From an uncultured Acetobacteraceae bacterium (lineage in GTDB: Bacteria > Pseudomonadota > Alphaproteobacteria > Acetobacterales > Acetobacteraceae), in assembly GCA_903907955.1 (NCBI GenBank), contig CAIVPZ010000070.1, positions 1 through 59,333 on the forward strand: 59,333 nucleotides of DNA, in the 5' to 3' direction. The translations under genes and the position numbers were made by a program. Under the pieces are notes generated by a model that was not told where the DNA came from, made no database searches, and saw only the letters and a program-made list of their open reading frames with translations. This document shows positions 8,336 to 17,151 of the stretch, in pieces (position 1 is the first letter of the stretch; the number at the start of each line of letters is the position of its first letter).

Positions 8336-9022
8336 ATGCTGAAACGTCTGCTCCGCCGCACCTGGGTGCAGGCGATGTTTGCCGCGCTGGTCGGCCGCTA
8401 TCTGGCGTTTGCCCTGCGCACCACACGCTGGACGGTGCATGGCGAGGCGCACATCGCCGTGCCGGTCGGGTTGCGGCCGGTGGTGGGCGCGTTCTGGCAT
8501 GAGCGTCTGCCGCTGATGCCGGCGTTCTGGCGGGTGGTGCACCGGCGCAGCCTGGGGCGCGCCCGGGGGTATGTGCTGGTCAGCCGCCACAAGGACGGCC
8601 GTTTCATCGGCGAGGTGGTGCGCCGGTTCAGCCTGGAAATGGTGCACGGGTCCACCTACACCAAAGGCCGCGACCGCGGCGGCGCCGCCGGCGCGCGTAC
8701 GTTGCTCGGTGTACTGGAGGCGGGGGGGCATGTGGTCATCACCCCGGACGGCCCGCGCGGCCCGCGCCGGGTTGCCGCCCTTGGAGTGGCACAGCTGGCG
8801 GCGCTTTCCGGCGCCCCGGTGCTGCCCTGTGCGGCGCAGACCTCCCGGCGCTGGACGCTTGCCACCTGGGACCGGATGGTGCTGCCGCTGCCCTTTGGCC
8901 ATGGCGTGCTGGTCTGCGGTGAACCCATCGAGGTGCCCCGCGACGGCGCCGAGGCCGCCCTGCCGCGCATCGCCGCCGCCATCACCGCGGCGACCGAGGA
9001 GGCGGATCGCCTGTGCGCGTGA
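8336..9022 (+). CDS. Lysophospholipid acyltransferase family protein (DUF374)
   Basis: This 228-residue protein is of the DUF374 type. Key features are the block WHERLPLMP, the motif SRHKDGRFIGEVVRRF, and the acyltransferase-like TPDGPRGPR. These families are membrane-associated acyltransferase relatives found beside Kdo transferase genes in alphaproteobacteria. It opens a tightly packed operon with waaA, lpxK and lpxL and overlaps waaA by 10 bp, which supports a role in lipid A or LPS core assembly. The exact acceptor is not known. The ATG at 8336 lies downstream of the repeat. Confidence 0.88.
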   Translation: MLKRLLRRTWVQAMFAALVGRYLAFALRTTRWTVHGEAHIAVPVGLRPVVGAFWHERLPLMPAFWRVVHRRSLGRARGYVLVSRHKDGRFIGEVVRRFSLEMVHGSTYTKGRDRGGAAGARTLLGVLEAGGHVVITPDGPRGPRRVAALGVAQLAALSGAPVLPCAAQTSRRWTLATWDRMVLPLPFGHGVLVCGEPIEVPRDGAEAALPRIAAAITAATEEADRLCA

Positions 9023-10290
9023 TCCTGCCGCTCTACGCCGCCGCCGCCACGCTTGGCGCGCCGGCGCTGCGCCTGATGCTGGCGCGGCGGCTGCGCCGGG
9101 GCCGTGAAATTGCCGACCGGCTGGCGGAGCGCCGGGGCCTGGAGGCGACGCCGCGCCCGCCTGGCCGGCTGGTCTGGCTGCATGCCGCCAGCGTCGGCGA
9201 GACCATGTCGGTGCTGCCGGTGCTGGAGGCGCTGGCGGGCGCGGGCGTGCAGGTGCTGATGACCACCGGCACCGTTACCGCGGCGGCGCTGCTGGACCAG
9301 CGCCTGCCGGCGCTGGGGCTGGACGGCTGCGTGCGGCACCGTTTCGTCCCGCTCGATGTGCCGGCCTGGGCGGCGCGGTTCCTCGACCATTGGCGGCCGG
9401 ACGTGGCCGGCTTCGTGGAGAGCGAGGTCTGGCCCAACCTGATCGCCGGCTGCCGTCGCCGCGCCATTCCGATGATGCTGGTCAATGCCCGGCTGTCGCC
9501 GCGCAGTTTTTCCCGCTGGCGGCTGGCGCCGGGGCTGGCGCGGGCGCTGTTCGGCGCCTTCGACCTTGCCCAGGCGCAGTCCGAGGGCGACGCGGAGCGC
9601 CTGCGGGCGCTGGGGGGGCGCGAGGTGACCGCGCCGGGCAACCTGAAATTCGCCGCCCCCGAACTGCCCGCCGATCCGGCCGAGCTGGCGCGCCTGCGGG
9701 CGCTGCTGGGAAACCGCCCGGTCTGGCTCGCCGTCAGCACCCATCCGGGTGAGGAGGCGATCGCCGCCGCGGTGCACGCCGCTCTCGCACCGGCGCATCC
9801 GGGCCTGCTCACCCTGATCGTGCCCCGCCATCCGGAGCGCGGCGCCGGCCTCGCGGCGGAGCTGGCCGGCCCGCCGCTGACCCGGCGCGCGCTCGGCCAG
9901 GACCCGCCGGCGGGGGCCGGGCTGTGGATCGGCGACACCATGGCGGAGCTTGGCCTGTTCATCCGCCTGGCCGGCCCGGTATTCGTCGGCAAGAGTCTGG
10001 CCGGGCAGGGCGGGCAGAACCCGCTGGAGCCGGCCCGGCTCGGCCGGGCGGTCGCGGTCGGCCCGCATACCGGGAATTTCGCCGATGTCGTGGCGGTGCT
10101 GCGCGAGGCCGGGGCGCTGGCGGAGGTGGATGACGCCGCCTCGCTCGCCGCCTGGGTGGGCGCGATGCTGCGCGACCCGGTGCGCGCCGCGGCCATGGGG
10201 CGGGCGGGCATCGCCGCCGCGGTTCGCACCGCCTTCCTGCCCGGCGCGGTCGCCGCCGCGCTGCTCGGCCTGGCCGATGCGCGCGCCTGA
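9013..10290 (+). CDS. waaA: 3-deoxy-D-manno-octulosonic acid (Kdo) transferase
   Basis: This is a GT30 glycosyltransferase that adds Kdo from CMP-Kdo to lipid IVA. The 425-residue protein starts at GTG 9013, inside the end of the previous gene. Family motifs include WLHAASVGETMSVLP, the segment FVESEVWPNL with the catalytic-type Glu, VNARLSPRSF, and the C-terminal GGQNPLEPARLG nucleotide-sugar-binding block. A hydrophobic N-terminus anchors it to the inner membrane. It overlaps lpxK by 14 bp, so the four LPS genes are translationally coupled. Confidence 0.96.
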   Translation: MRVILPLYAAAATLGAPALRLMLARRLRRGREIADRLAERRGLEATPRPPGRLVWLHAASVGETMSVLPVLEALAGAGVQVLMTTGTVTAAALLDQRLPALGLDGCVRHRFVPLDVPAWAARFLDHWRPDVAGFVESEVWPNLIAGCRRRAIPMMLVNARLSPRSFSRWRLAPGLARALFGAFDLAQAQSEGDAERLRALGGREVTAPGNLKFAAPELPADPAELARLRALLGNRPVWLAVSTHPGEEAIAAAVHAALAPAHPGLLTLIVPRHPERGAGLAAELAGPPLTRRALGQDPPAGAGLWIGDTMAELGLFIRLAGPVFVGKSLAGQGGQNPLEPARLGRAVAVGPHTGNFADVVAVLREAGALAEVDDAASLAAWVGAMLRDPVRAAAMGRAGIAAAVRTAFLPGAVAAALLGLADARA

Positions 10291-11242
10291 GTTCTGGCAG
10301 CGTGACGGCGTGGTGCCGCGCCTGCTGGCGCCTGCCGCCGCGGTGTACGCGGCGGTGACGGCGCGGCGGGTGGCGCGGCCGGGCTGGCGGGCGCCGGTGC
10401 CGGTGATCTGCTGCGGCAATGCCACCGCCGGCGGGGCGGGCAAGACCACGCTGGCGCTTGATCTCGGCGCCCGGCTGGCCGGAAGGTGGGTGGCGTTTCT
10501 TACCCGCGGCCATGGCGGGCGGGTGCGCGGGGTGCATCGCGTCGATCCGGCGCAGGACGGCGCGGCGCTGGTGGGCGACGAGGCGCTGCTGCTGGCGGCC
10601 TGCGCGCCAACCTGGGTGGCGGCCGACCGTGCCGCCGGCGCGCGGGCGGCGGTGGCCGCGGGGGCTTGCGTGCTGGTGATGGATGACGGGCTGCAGAACC
10701 CCGGCCTTGCCCGCGATCTTGCCCTTCTGGTGGTGGATGGCGGCACCGGCTTCGGCAACGGGCGGGTGATCCCGGCCGGTCCGTTGCGCGAGCCGGTGGC
10801 CGCCGCCGCCGCGCGCTGCGCCGCCGCGGTGCTGATCGGGCAGGATCGCAGCGCCGCCCGCGATGCGCTGCCGCCGGGGCTGCCGGTGCTGGGCGCCCGG
10901 CTGGAGCAGCAGGGCACCGCCGAGCTTGCCGGCCGCCTGGTGTTTGCCTTCGCCGGCATCGGCATTCCGGAGAAGTTCTTCGCCGGGCTGCGCGAAGCGG
11001 GCGCGGTGCTGGCGGGGATGGCAGCGTTTCCCGACCACCATTCCTTCACGCGGGCCGAACTCCGCGGCCTGCTGGCGCGCGCCGCGCTGGCCGGCGCGCT
11101 GCCGGTCACCACCCCCAAGGACGCCGTGCGCCTGCCCGCCGATCTGCGCGCGTTTGTCCGCGTGGCCGGCGTGCGCCTGGTGTGGGACGATCCGGCCGCC
11201 ATCGACCTGTTGCTTGCCTCCGTGCTGGAATCGCCCCCATGA
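10277..11242 (+). CDS. lpxK: Tetraacyldisaccharide 4'-kinase
   Basis: This enzyme phosphorylates the 4'-position of the lipid A disaccharide to give lipid IVA. The start ATG 10277 (MRAPEFWQRDG) lies inside waaA. The protein has 321 residues, in the family's range. The P-loop GGAGKTT is at residues 52-58 after GNAT, matching the GNxTxGGxGKTP pattern, and the catalytic DDG motif is in VMDDGLQNP. The PDHH motif follows in FPDHHSFT. Its TGA overlaps the lpxL ATG (ATGA). The low number of Lys residues and high Ala content reflect genome GC. Confidence 0.96.
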   Translation: MRAPEFWQRDGVVPRLLAPAAAVYAAVTARRVARPGWRAPVPVICCGNATAGGAGKTTLALDLGARLAGRWVAFLTRGHGGRVRGVHRVDPAQDGAALVGDEALLLAACAPTWVAADRAAGARAAVAAGACVLVMDDGLQNPGLARDLALLVVDGGTGFGNGRVIPAGPLREPVAAAAARCAAAVLIGQDRSAARDALPPGLPVLGARLEQQGTAELAGRLVFAFAGIGIPEKFFAGLREAGAVLAGMAAFPDHHSFTRAELRGLLARAALAGALPVTTPKDAVRLPADLRAFVRVAGVRLVWDDPAAIDLLLASVLESPP

Positions 11243-12183
11243 CGCATCCTTTTTTCCGCCGGATCGAGCATCGCGCCGAGGCGCTGCTGGCCCGTGCCGC
11301 GCTGGCGCTGCTGCGCCGGCTCGGGCCGGTGCGCGCCTCCAACCTGGGCGGCGCGGTGGCCCGCACGATCGGCCCGCTGCTGCCGGTCTCGCGCGTGGCC
11401 GACATCAACCTGCGCTACACCATGCCGGAACTGGACGAAGCGGCGCGCCGGCGGGTGATCCGCGGCGTGTGGGACAATCTGGGCCGCACGGTCGCCGAAC
11501 TGCCGCATGCGCCGTCGCTGCGCACCACCGAGGCCGGGCCGGGATGGGAGCTGGAAGGCGCCGACATCCAGCGCGCCTGCCGCGAAACCGCCGGGCCGAT
11601 CGTTATCTTCTCCGCCCATATCGGCAGTTGGGAACTGATGCCGCGCGCCATGTTCGAGGGCGGGGTGCCGACCGCCGTGTTCTACCGCGCCGCCAGCAAC
11701 CCGGAGGTCGATGCGCTGATCGCCGGCCTGCGCGAGGGGGTGGGCGGCACCGGCACGCCGCTGTTCACCAAGAGCGGCAAGGGCGCGCGCGCCGCCATGC
11801 AGTACCTCGCCCGCGGCGGGCGGATCGGCATGCTGGTGGACCAGAAGATGAACGAGGGTATCGAGGCCCGCCTGTTCGGCCGCCCGGCCATGACCACCTC
11901 GGCCGCCGCCGCCTTCGCGCTGCGCTTCCGCTGCCCGCTGGTGCCGATGCACGCGGTGCGCATCGGCCCGGCCCGCTACCGCATGGTGCTGGACCCGCCC
12001 TTGCCGCTGCCCGACACCGGCGACCAGCACGCCGACATCGCCACGCTCACCCAGGCAATGAACGACACCATGGAGCGGTGGATACGCGAATGGCCGGAGG
12101 GGTGGCTTTGGCTGCACCGGCGGTTTCCGAAGGAGATTTACCGGCGGTGCGGGGGCGGGCTGGGCGGTAAGGAAGTGAAGTAA
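11239..12183 (+). CDS. lpxL: Lipid A biosynthesis late acyltransferase (LpxL/HtrB family)
   Basis: This 314-residue enzyme transfers a secondary acyl chain to Kdo-lipid A at the inner membrane. The HX4E catalytic motif is HIGSWE at residues 127-132. The substrate-binding blocks FYRAASNPEVD and GMLVDQKMNEG follow, and then FGRPAMTTSAAAAFALRF, as in LpxL. ATG 11239 overlaps the lpxK stop by four bases. It ends the LPS operon and is followed immediately by a truncated GC-rich repeat. Chain length and position specificity cannot be read from sequence. Confidence 0.94.
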   Translation: MTHPFFRRIEHRAEALLARAALALLRRLGPVRASNLGGAVARTIGPLLPVSRVADINLRYTMPELDEAARRRVIRGVWDNLGRTVAELPHAPSLRTTEAGPGWELEGADIQRACRETAGPIVIFSAHIGSWELMPRAMFEGGVPTAVFYRAASNPEVDALIAGLREGVGGTGTPLFTKSGKGARAAMQYLARGGRIGMLVDQKMNEGIEARLFGRPAMTTSAAAAFALRFRCPLVPMHAVRIGPARYRMVLDPPLPLPDTGDQHADIATLTQAMNDTMERWIREWPEGWLWLHRRFPKEIYRRCGGGLGGKEVK

Positions 12184-12213
12184 GGCCAGGGCGCTGCCCT
12201 TGACCCCATTCGT
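12182..12213. repeat. Truncated GC-rich intergenic repeat
   Basis: This fragment (AAGGCCAGGGCGCTGCCCTT then GACCCCATTC) begins at the last base of the lpxL stop codon. It matches the left hairpin of the family but lacks the second hairpin, so it is a partial copy. It may still form a short hairpin after the LPS operon. Confidence 0.6.
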
Positions 12214-12409
12214 CAAGAAAGGCGTTGCCGGCGCCGTGGTGCAGGGATGGCCTGTGCAGCTGTCGCGCCGAGCGGAATGATGCAAACGGCGGCGGCGATA
12301 ACAATACGCAGCCTGGGGCTTTCTGCTGCGTGGTTCGGTGCCGCCCTCTGCGGTACGGGATGACGTGGAGAGTGGCACATCGATGCTGTCGCCAGGCTGT
12401 GCATGCCCG

Positions 12410-12600
12410 TCAGGGTCCCGACCGGTTCCTTCGGCAGAGGCCGTTCTCCCCGGCTCCGAGAGCGGCGTTGAACTTCGCAGCGAAGTTCTGGAACGCGATC
12501 CAGGCGGTGAGCGCGACAATGCCGTCATCATCGAAATGCGGGCGCAGGGCCTCGATCTGCTCGGGCAGGACGCGCCGGCTGGTGTCCGTAATGGCCGGGG
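12410..12600 (-). pseudogene. Remnant of a carboxymuconolactone decarboxylase/AhpD-like protein
   Basis: On the minus strand, codons from about 12595 to the stop at 12410 read VLPEQIEALRPHFDDDGIV then ALTAWIAFQNFAAKFNAALG. This closely resembles the C-terminal helices of AhpD-like/CMD proteins. The upstream part of the same frame (to 12691) looks random, and the catalytic CxxC motif that should lie N-terminal is absent. The gene therefore appears to have lost its 5' part. The surrounding stretch 12214-12770 holds no other convincing gene on either strand. Confidence 0.55.
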
Positions 12601-12775
12601 AAACGTCCCCACAGCCAGGACGGCGATAGAGTCCTGCCGTATTTCCGCGCCTGACGCCAGAAAAACCGGCGCGGCTACCAGGGATAGTCACCGACGGGTT
12701 GGGGTGCGATGCGGGTCCTGGTCAACCAGATGTTCAGGCCGTCATCCGTGGGTATTCGCCTGCCGGTGACGACAA

Positions 12776-13135
12776 CTATTTGTATCCCGTATATTCTGCC
12801 CAACAATTCGGCGTCTCATAGACAACCACCCCCGCTGTAGGCGCCAGAACAGGTTTGACCCGCTCCCAGATCCATACCGCGATGTTTTCGGCCGTAGGGT
12901 TGCGCAAGCCCTCGATGTCATTGAGGCAATGATGGTCGAGTTGGGCAAGGAGCGGGGCAAAAACACGCTCGACGTCGAAGAAATCAACGACAAATCCGGT
13001 GTCGGGATCAACGGGTCCTTCCAGTCGAATCTCAACCCGGTACGAGTGACCATGCATATTGTGGCAGCGGTGGGTAGGAGGCACCTGAGGCAGCCAGTGG
13101 GCGGCCTCGAAGGTAAAGGCCTGAGTGATTTTCAT
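12776..13135 (-). CDS. queD: 6-carboxy-5,6,7,8-tetrahydropterin synthase
   Basis: This enzyme converts dihydroneopterin triphosphate to 6-carboxytetrahydropterin in queuosine synthesis. The 119-residue T-fold protein has zinc ligands His13, His28 and His30 (AAHWLP; MHGHSY) and the catalytic Cys24 in HRCHNMHGHS. The region LDHHCLND and the C-terminal YETPNCWAEY with the substrate-binding Glu follow. It lies downstream of queE with a 4 bp overlap, so the two are one operon. queC is not in the window. Confidence 0.96.
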   Translation of the reverse strand: MKITQAFTFEAAHWLPQVPPTHRCHNMHGHSYRVEIRLEGPVDPDTGFVVDFFDVERVFAPLLAQLDHHCLNDIEGLRNPTAENIAVWIWERVKPVLAPTAGVVVYETPNCWAEYTGYK

Positions 13136-13764
13136 CGGATTCCAAGCAGCTTTTGGGTTTGAAGGCTAAGCCGCCAGTGCGGATGTGCCAGGCAGTAGGC
13201 TGCGGCTGCAGCGGTATTCGCTTCGCGATCTGGGCCATCCATTGGTTGGAGAATGAAGTTTTCAAAGTCCAGGTCGGCAAAATCTTGAGGATTTGCGCCA
13301 GATTGAGGGTATGCCAGTTTCAGTTCATTGCCCTGGGTCAGGGCGAGCCTTGTTCCAGCCTTCGGACTGACGCAAACCCAGTCAATGCCCGTGGGTGGCG
13401 GAAGGGTGCCGTTGGTTTCCACCGCAACTTCGAAACGCTTGCCGTGGAGCGCGTCTACAAGATTTTGGTCGACCTGGAGAAGCGGTTCGCCGCCCGTGAG
13501 CACGACGAATCGCGGCCCTGTTGTGCCGTCCCATGCCGATGCAACCGCATGCGCCAAAGATTCAGCGTCGAGAAAGCGGCCACCGCCTGAACCGTCCGTT
13601 CCCACGAAATCGGTGTCGCAGAATGTGCAGATCGCGTCCGCCCGGTCGGGTTCGCGACCGGTCCACAAATTGCACCCGGCAAAGCGGCAGAAGACGGCCG
13701 CCCGACCGGCGTTACGGCCTTCGCCTTGCAGCGTGTAGAAGATCTCCTTGATGGCGTAGCTCAC
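13132..13764 (-). CDS. queE: 7-carboxy-7-deazaguanine synthase
   Basis: This radical SAM enzyme contracts 6-carboxytetrahydropterin to 7-carboxy-7-deazaguanine. From GTG 13764 (VSYAIKEIFY) the protein has 210 residues. Its cluster-binding cysteines are Cys31, Cys46 and Cys49, the unusual CX14CX2C spacing seen in many QueE proteins. FYTLQGEG near the N-terminus and LTGGEPLL are standard. The frame extends upstream to 13872, but that part has no family resemblance, so the GTG start is preferred. It is translationally coupled to queD. Confidence 0.95.
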   Translation of the reverse strand: MSYAIKEIFYTLQGEGRNAGRAAVFCRFAGCNLWTGREPDRADAICTFCDTDFVGTDGSGGGRFLDAESLAHAVASAWDGTTGPRFVVLTGGEPLLQVDQNLVDALHGKRFEVAVETNGTLPPPTGIDWVCVSPKAGTRLALTQGNELKLAYPQSGANPQDFADLDFENFILQPMDGPDREANTAAAAAYCLAHPHWRLSLQTQKLLGIR

Positions 13765-14285
13765 GGGCTTCCCACCGTGCGAGGCATTGTCGGTGCCGCA
13801 AAGCCAACAGGCGTGGCCCCGGCATCCGGAATGCCGGCACCAACGGGCGGCAATCGTGAAAGGACGGGACACAACTGTGCCGAACCAGCGACCCGCTGCC
13901 CTCGGTTGCGCTGTACGGATTGGAATTGCAATGTCCCGCCGTTATCTGTCGGGCGCGCAGGTTCCGCATACGCAACGCGAAGCTGGAGATACCAGGTCGA
14001 TTTGCAACTCCTGAGAACGGACATAAACCCTCGCTGAGACGGTCGAAGCGATCGGGGCGGCGGCATAGCACTCCCAGGGCGATCAGGTGAAGGAAGTACG
14101 TGACAAACCGCGTAACTGCCTGGTCGTGCATGGTGATCCATCTGCTGGCATTGCGTTGGCCGGATGGCAATGGCTGCAACTACCGATGCGGGCGGTGGCA
14201 GAGCCAGTCCGCACTATCGTGGTCCGGATCGCCGCCCTGGCCTTCCCTTCCACCTTCACCTGGCTCATGATCGGGCGCGAAACCG
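13765..14285. other. Intergenic stretch with no recognisable gene
   Basis: This 521 bp gap lies between the divergent queE (minus) and the HlyD-type gene (plus), so it should hold both promoters. Several open frames cross it on the minus strand, but none gives a recognisable protein or good start signal. I see no preQ1 riboswitch consensus before queE. Codon quality is poor, with Arg-, Ser- and Cys-rich translations, and the DNA is slightly less GC-rich than its neighbours, which fits decayed sequence. Confidence 0.5.
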
Positions 14286-15275
14286 ATGACCCGCGCCCGG
14301 CGTGTCCTGCTGATTGTTGCCATCCTCCTCGCTGCCGGCGGGTATGCGCTGTGGCGCTGGCCGCTTGGCGCCCTGTTCGGCCCGCCCGCCACGCCCGGCC
14401 GGATCGTCGTTTCCGGCAATATCGAGGCGCACCAGAGCGTCCTGAGCTTTACCCAGGTGCAGGCCCCGATCGTCGAGCTGCCGTTCGATGAGGGCGCCGT
14501 GGTCGCCCGCGATACCGTGTTGGCGCGGGTGGACGATCGCCTGTGGCGCCAGCAGGTCGAGATCGATCGCGCCAACCTGCAGGTGGCATCCGCCCAGGTC
14601 GCGGTGGCTGAACGCACTTTGGCCGCCGCGCAGAGCAGCGTGGAGAGCGACCAGTTCGATCTGGCCGACAAGCGGCGCGATTACCAGCGCGCCGAGGCGC
14701 TGCTGAAATCCGCCGCCACCTCGGTGCAGGTCCGCGATCACGCCCAGACCGCGGCGCAGCAGGCGGCGGCGACGCTGGCGCATGACCAGGCCATGGTGCA
14801 GGTGGGCACCGCCAACGTCGCCCTTGCCCGCGCCAACGAATCCGCCGTGGCGGAGAAGCGCCGGCTCGACGAGGTCATGCTCGGCTACACGGTGCTGCGC
14901 GCGCCCTTCGCCGGGGTGATTGCGGTGCGCGAGGCCGAACTGGGCCAGTTGGCCGGACCGGGGGTGGCGATCGTCACGCTCGACGATCTCGACCATGTCT
15001 GGCTGCGCGCCTACGTCAACGAGCAGGATATCGGCAAGGTGCGGCTGGACGGGCCGGCCGAGGTGACCACCGACACCTATCCCGGCAAGATCTATCCCGG
15101 CCGCATCAGCTTCATCTCGCCGCAGGCGGAGTTCACGCCGAAGACGGTCGAGACGCATGCCGAGCGGGTGACTTTGGTGTACCGGATACGCATCGACATC
15201 GCCAACCCGACGCATGAGTTGCTGCCCGGCATGCCGGCCGACGCCAGCATTCCGTTGCAGCCGCCCGGCCCGTGA
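14286..15275 (+). CDS. HlyD family periplasmic adaptor of an ABC exporter (YbhG-like)
   Basis: This 329-residue membrane fusion protein has an N-terminal anchor (residues about 5-25), a lipoyl domain (GNIEAHQSVLSF; LRAPFAGVIAVREAELGQL), a long Ala/Gln-rich alpha-hairpin (about residues 75-200), and a beta-barrel containing TDTYPGKIYPGRI. The VSGNIEAHQ opening is typical of YbhG/YhiI-type adaptors. It starts a five-gene operon with two ATPases and two ABC-2 permeases and overlaps the next gene by 4 bp. The expected role is to link the ABC-2 pump to an outer-membrane factor not encoded here. Confidence 0.93.
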   Translation: MTRARRVLLIVAILLAAGGYALWRWPLGALFGPPATPGRIVVSGNIEAHQSVLSFTQVQAPIVELPFDEGAVVARDTVLARVDDRLWRQQVEIDRANLQVASAQVAVAERTLAAAQSSVESDQFDLADKRRDYQRAEALLKSAATSVQVRDHAQTAAQQAAATLAHDQAMVQVGTANVALARANESAVAEKRRLDEVMLGYTVLRAPFAGVIAVREAELGQLAGPGVAIVTLDDLDHVWLRAYVNEQDIGKVRLDGPAEVTTDTYPGKIYPGRISFISPQAEFTPKTVETHAERVTLVYRIRIDIANPTHELLPGMPADASIPLQPPGP

Positions 15276-16216
15276 CGGCAGCGGCGGGCGAGGTCGCGGT
15301 GTGGGCGCGCGGCCTGCACCGCCGCTTCGGTGCGGTGGCGGCGGTGCAGGGGATCGACCTCGCGGTCCGGCGCGGCGAGATATTCGGCCTCGTCGGCCCG
15401 GACGGTGCCGGCAAAACCACCATCATGCGCATGCTGGCCGGCGTGCTGCGCCCCGATGCCGGCGAAATCCGGCTGGAAGGTGTCGATGTGGTGGCCGATC
15501 CGGAGCGCGCCAAGCCGCTGCTCAGCTACATGCCGCAGCGCTTCGGCCTGTATGAGGACCTGACGGTCGCGGAAAACATTTATTTCTATGCCACGCTGTT
15601 CGCCGTCCCCGCGCCGGTGCGCCGCGCCCGCAGCGCGGAATTGCTGGCCGCCGCCGGGCTGCTGGCGTTCCGCCGGCGCCTCGCCGGGCAACTCTCCGGC
15701 GGCATGAAGCAGAAGCTCGGCCTGGTCTGCGCGCTGATCCACACCCCGCTGGTGCTGCTGCTGGACGAGCCGACCACCGGGGTGGACCCGGTCTCGCGCC
15801 GCGATTTCTGGGGCATCCTGTACGGGTTGCGCGAGCGCGGCGTCACCATCCTGCTCTCCACCGCCTACATGGACGAGGCCGAGCGCTGTTCGCGGCTGGC
15901 GCTGCTGCATGCCGGCGCGATCCGCCATTGCGACACCCCGGCGCGGCTGAAGGCGGCGATGCCCGGGGCGCTGCTGGCGGTGGTGACGCCCGACGCCCGG
16001 GCCGCCCACGCGGCGCTGGCGGGCGCGCCGGGGCTGCTCGGCCTGCTGCTGATGGGCGACCGGGTGCATGTGCGGGTGGACGATGCCGCCCGCCGGGCGC
16101 CCGAGTTGCGCGCGCTGCTGGCCGGGCAGGGTATCGGCGCGGCCGACATCGCGCCGGTCGAGCCGGCCATCGAGGATGTGTTCGTCGCCCTGCTCGGACC
16201 CGGGAGCCCGCCATGA
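15272..16216 (+). CDS. ABC-2 type transporter ATP-binding protein (first)
   Basis: This 314-residue ABC ATPase has Walker A GPDGAGKTT, Q-loop MPQRFGLYEDLTV, signature LSGGMKQKLGL, Walker B LVLLLDEP and D-loop GVDPVSR. It has a C-terminal regulatory extension with a DrrA-type end (PAIEDVFVALLG). The start is GTG 15272 in a GTGA overlap with the adaptor. It corresponds to the N-terminal half of the fused YbhF protein; here the two ATPase domains are separate genes. Confidence 0.93.
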   Translation: MTAAAGEVAVWARGLHRRFGAVAAVQGIDLAVRRGEIFGLVGPDGAGKTTIMRMLAGVLRPDAGEIRLEGVDVVADPERAKPLLSYMPQRFGLYEDLTVAENIYFYATLFAVPAPVRRARSAELLAAAGLLAFRRRLAGQLSGGMKQKLGLVCALIHTPLVLLLDEPTTGVDPVSRRDFWGILYGLRERGVTILLSTAYMDEAERCSRLALLHAGAIRHCDTPARLKAAMPGALLAVVTPDARAAHAALAGAPGLLGLLLMGDRVHVRVDDAARRAPELRALLAGQGIGAADIAPVEPAIEDVFVALLGPGSPP

Positions 16217-17151
16217 ACCCGGCGGTGCGCGCCGAGGGGCTGAGCAAGCGGTTCGGCCGCTTCGTGGCCGTGGACCGGCTCGACCTCAGTATTTCGAAAG
16301 GCGAAATCGTCGGTTTCATCGGCCCGAACGGCGCCGGCAAATCCACCACCATCCGCCTGCTGTGCGGCCTGCTGAAACCGACCGCCGGACGCGCCTGCGT
16401 CGCCGGCTTCGATGTCGCCCGCGAACCGGACGCGGTGCGCGAACACATCGGCTACATGTCGCAGAAATTCTCACTGTATCCCGATCTCACCGTGCGCGAG
16501 AATCTGCGCTTCTTTGGCGGCCTCTACCGGGTGCCACGGCGCGACATCGAGGTGCGCATGGCGCAGGCCATCGCCATGGCGGGGCTGCAGGGGCGAGAGG
16601 ATGCGCTGGTGCAGACGCTGGCCGGCGGCTGGAAGCAGCGGCTGGCGCTCGGCTGTGCCATTCTGCACCGGCCGCCGGTGCTGTTCCTCGACGAACCGAC
16701 CTCGGGGGTCGAGCCGGAAGCGCGCCGGCATTTCTGGGATCTGATCCACCAGCTGGCGTCGGAGGGCGTCACCATCCTGGTATCCACCCACTACATGGAC
16801 GAAGCGGAATACTGCAACCGCATCGCCCTGATCGACGCCGGCAGGCTGGTGGCGATCGGCAGCCCGGGGGAGCTGCGCCGGCGCGAACTGGGCGGCGCGC
16901 TGTTCGAGCTGGAATGTTCGCCGCTGGGCGCGGCGCTGGTGGCGCTGCGCCAGGTGCCGGAGGTGATCGACGCGGCGATCTTCGGCGACCGGCTGCACGT
17001 GCTGCTGCGCCAGCCCGCGGCGGCGGAGGGGCTGCCGGCGCTGCTGGCGCGGCACGGCATCGTCGCCGGTCCGCCGCACGGCATCACGCCGAGCCTGGAG
17101 GACGTGTTCGTGCAACTGGTCTCCCGGCCGCATGCGGCGGTGCGCGCATGA
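16213..17151 (+). CDS. ABC-2 type transporter ATP-binding protein (second)
   Basis: This 312-residue ATPase is paralogous to the preceding gene. Walker A is GPNGAGKSTTI, the Q-loop is MSQKFSLYPDLTV, and Walker B is PVLFLDEPTSGVEPEARR. The signature is LAGGWKQRL, with Trp in place of the usual Met, as in the second ATPase half of YbhF-type exporters. The C-terminus SLEDVFVQLV is of the DrrA type. ATG 16213 overlaps the first ATPase stop by four bases. The two ATPases probably form a heterodimer. Confidence 0.93.
   Translation: MNPAVRAEGLSKRFGRFVAVDRLDLSISKGEIVGFIGPNGAGKSTTIRLLCGLLKPTAGRACVAGFDVAREPDAVREHIGYMSQKFSLYPDLTVRENLRFFGGLYRVPRRDIEVRMAQAIAMAGLQGREDALVQTLAGGWKQRLALGCAILHRPPVLFLDEPTSGVEPEARRHFWDLIHQLASEGVTILVSTHYMDEAEYCNRIALIDAGRLVAIGSPGELRRRELGGALFELECSPLGAALVALRQVPEVIDAAIFGDRLHVLLRQPAAAEGLPALLARHGIVAGPPHGITPSLEDVFVQLVSRPHAAVRA

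Noticed and set aside
8656-12612. A very long minus-strand open frame (over 1,300 codons) opposite the lipid A operon
   Set aside because: It is antisense to four well-defined overlapping genes. Its translation is Arg/Ala/Gly/His-rich without domains, a common artefact of high-GC coding DNA.
13765-13900. preQ1 riboswitch before queE
   Set aside because: No preQ1-I or preQ1-II core sequence could be found in the leader on the minus strand.
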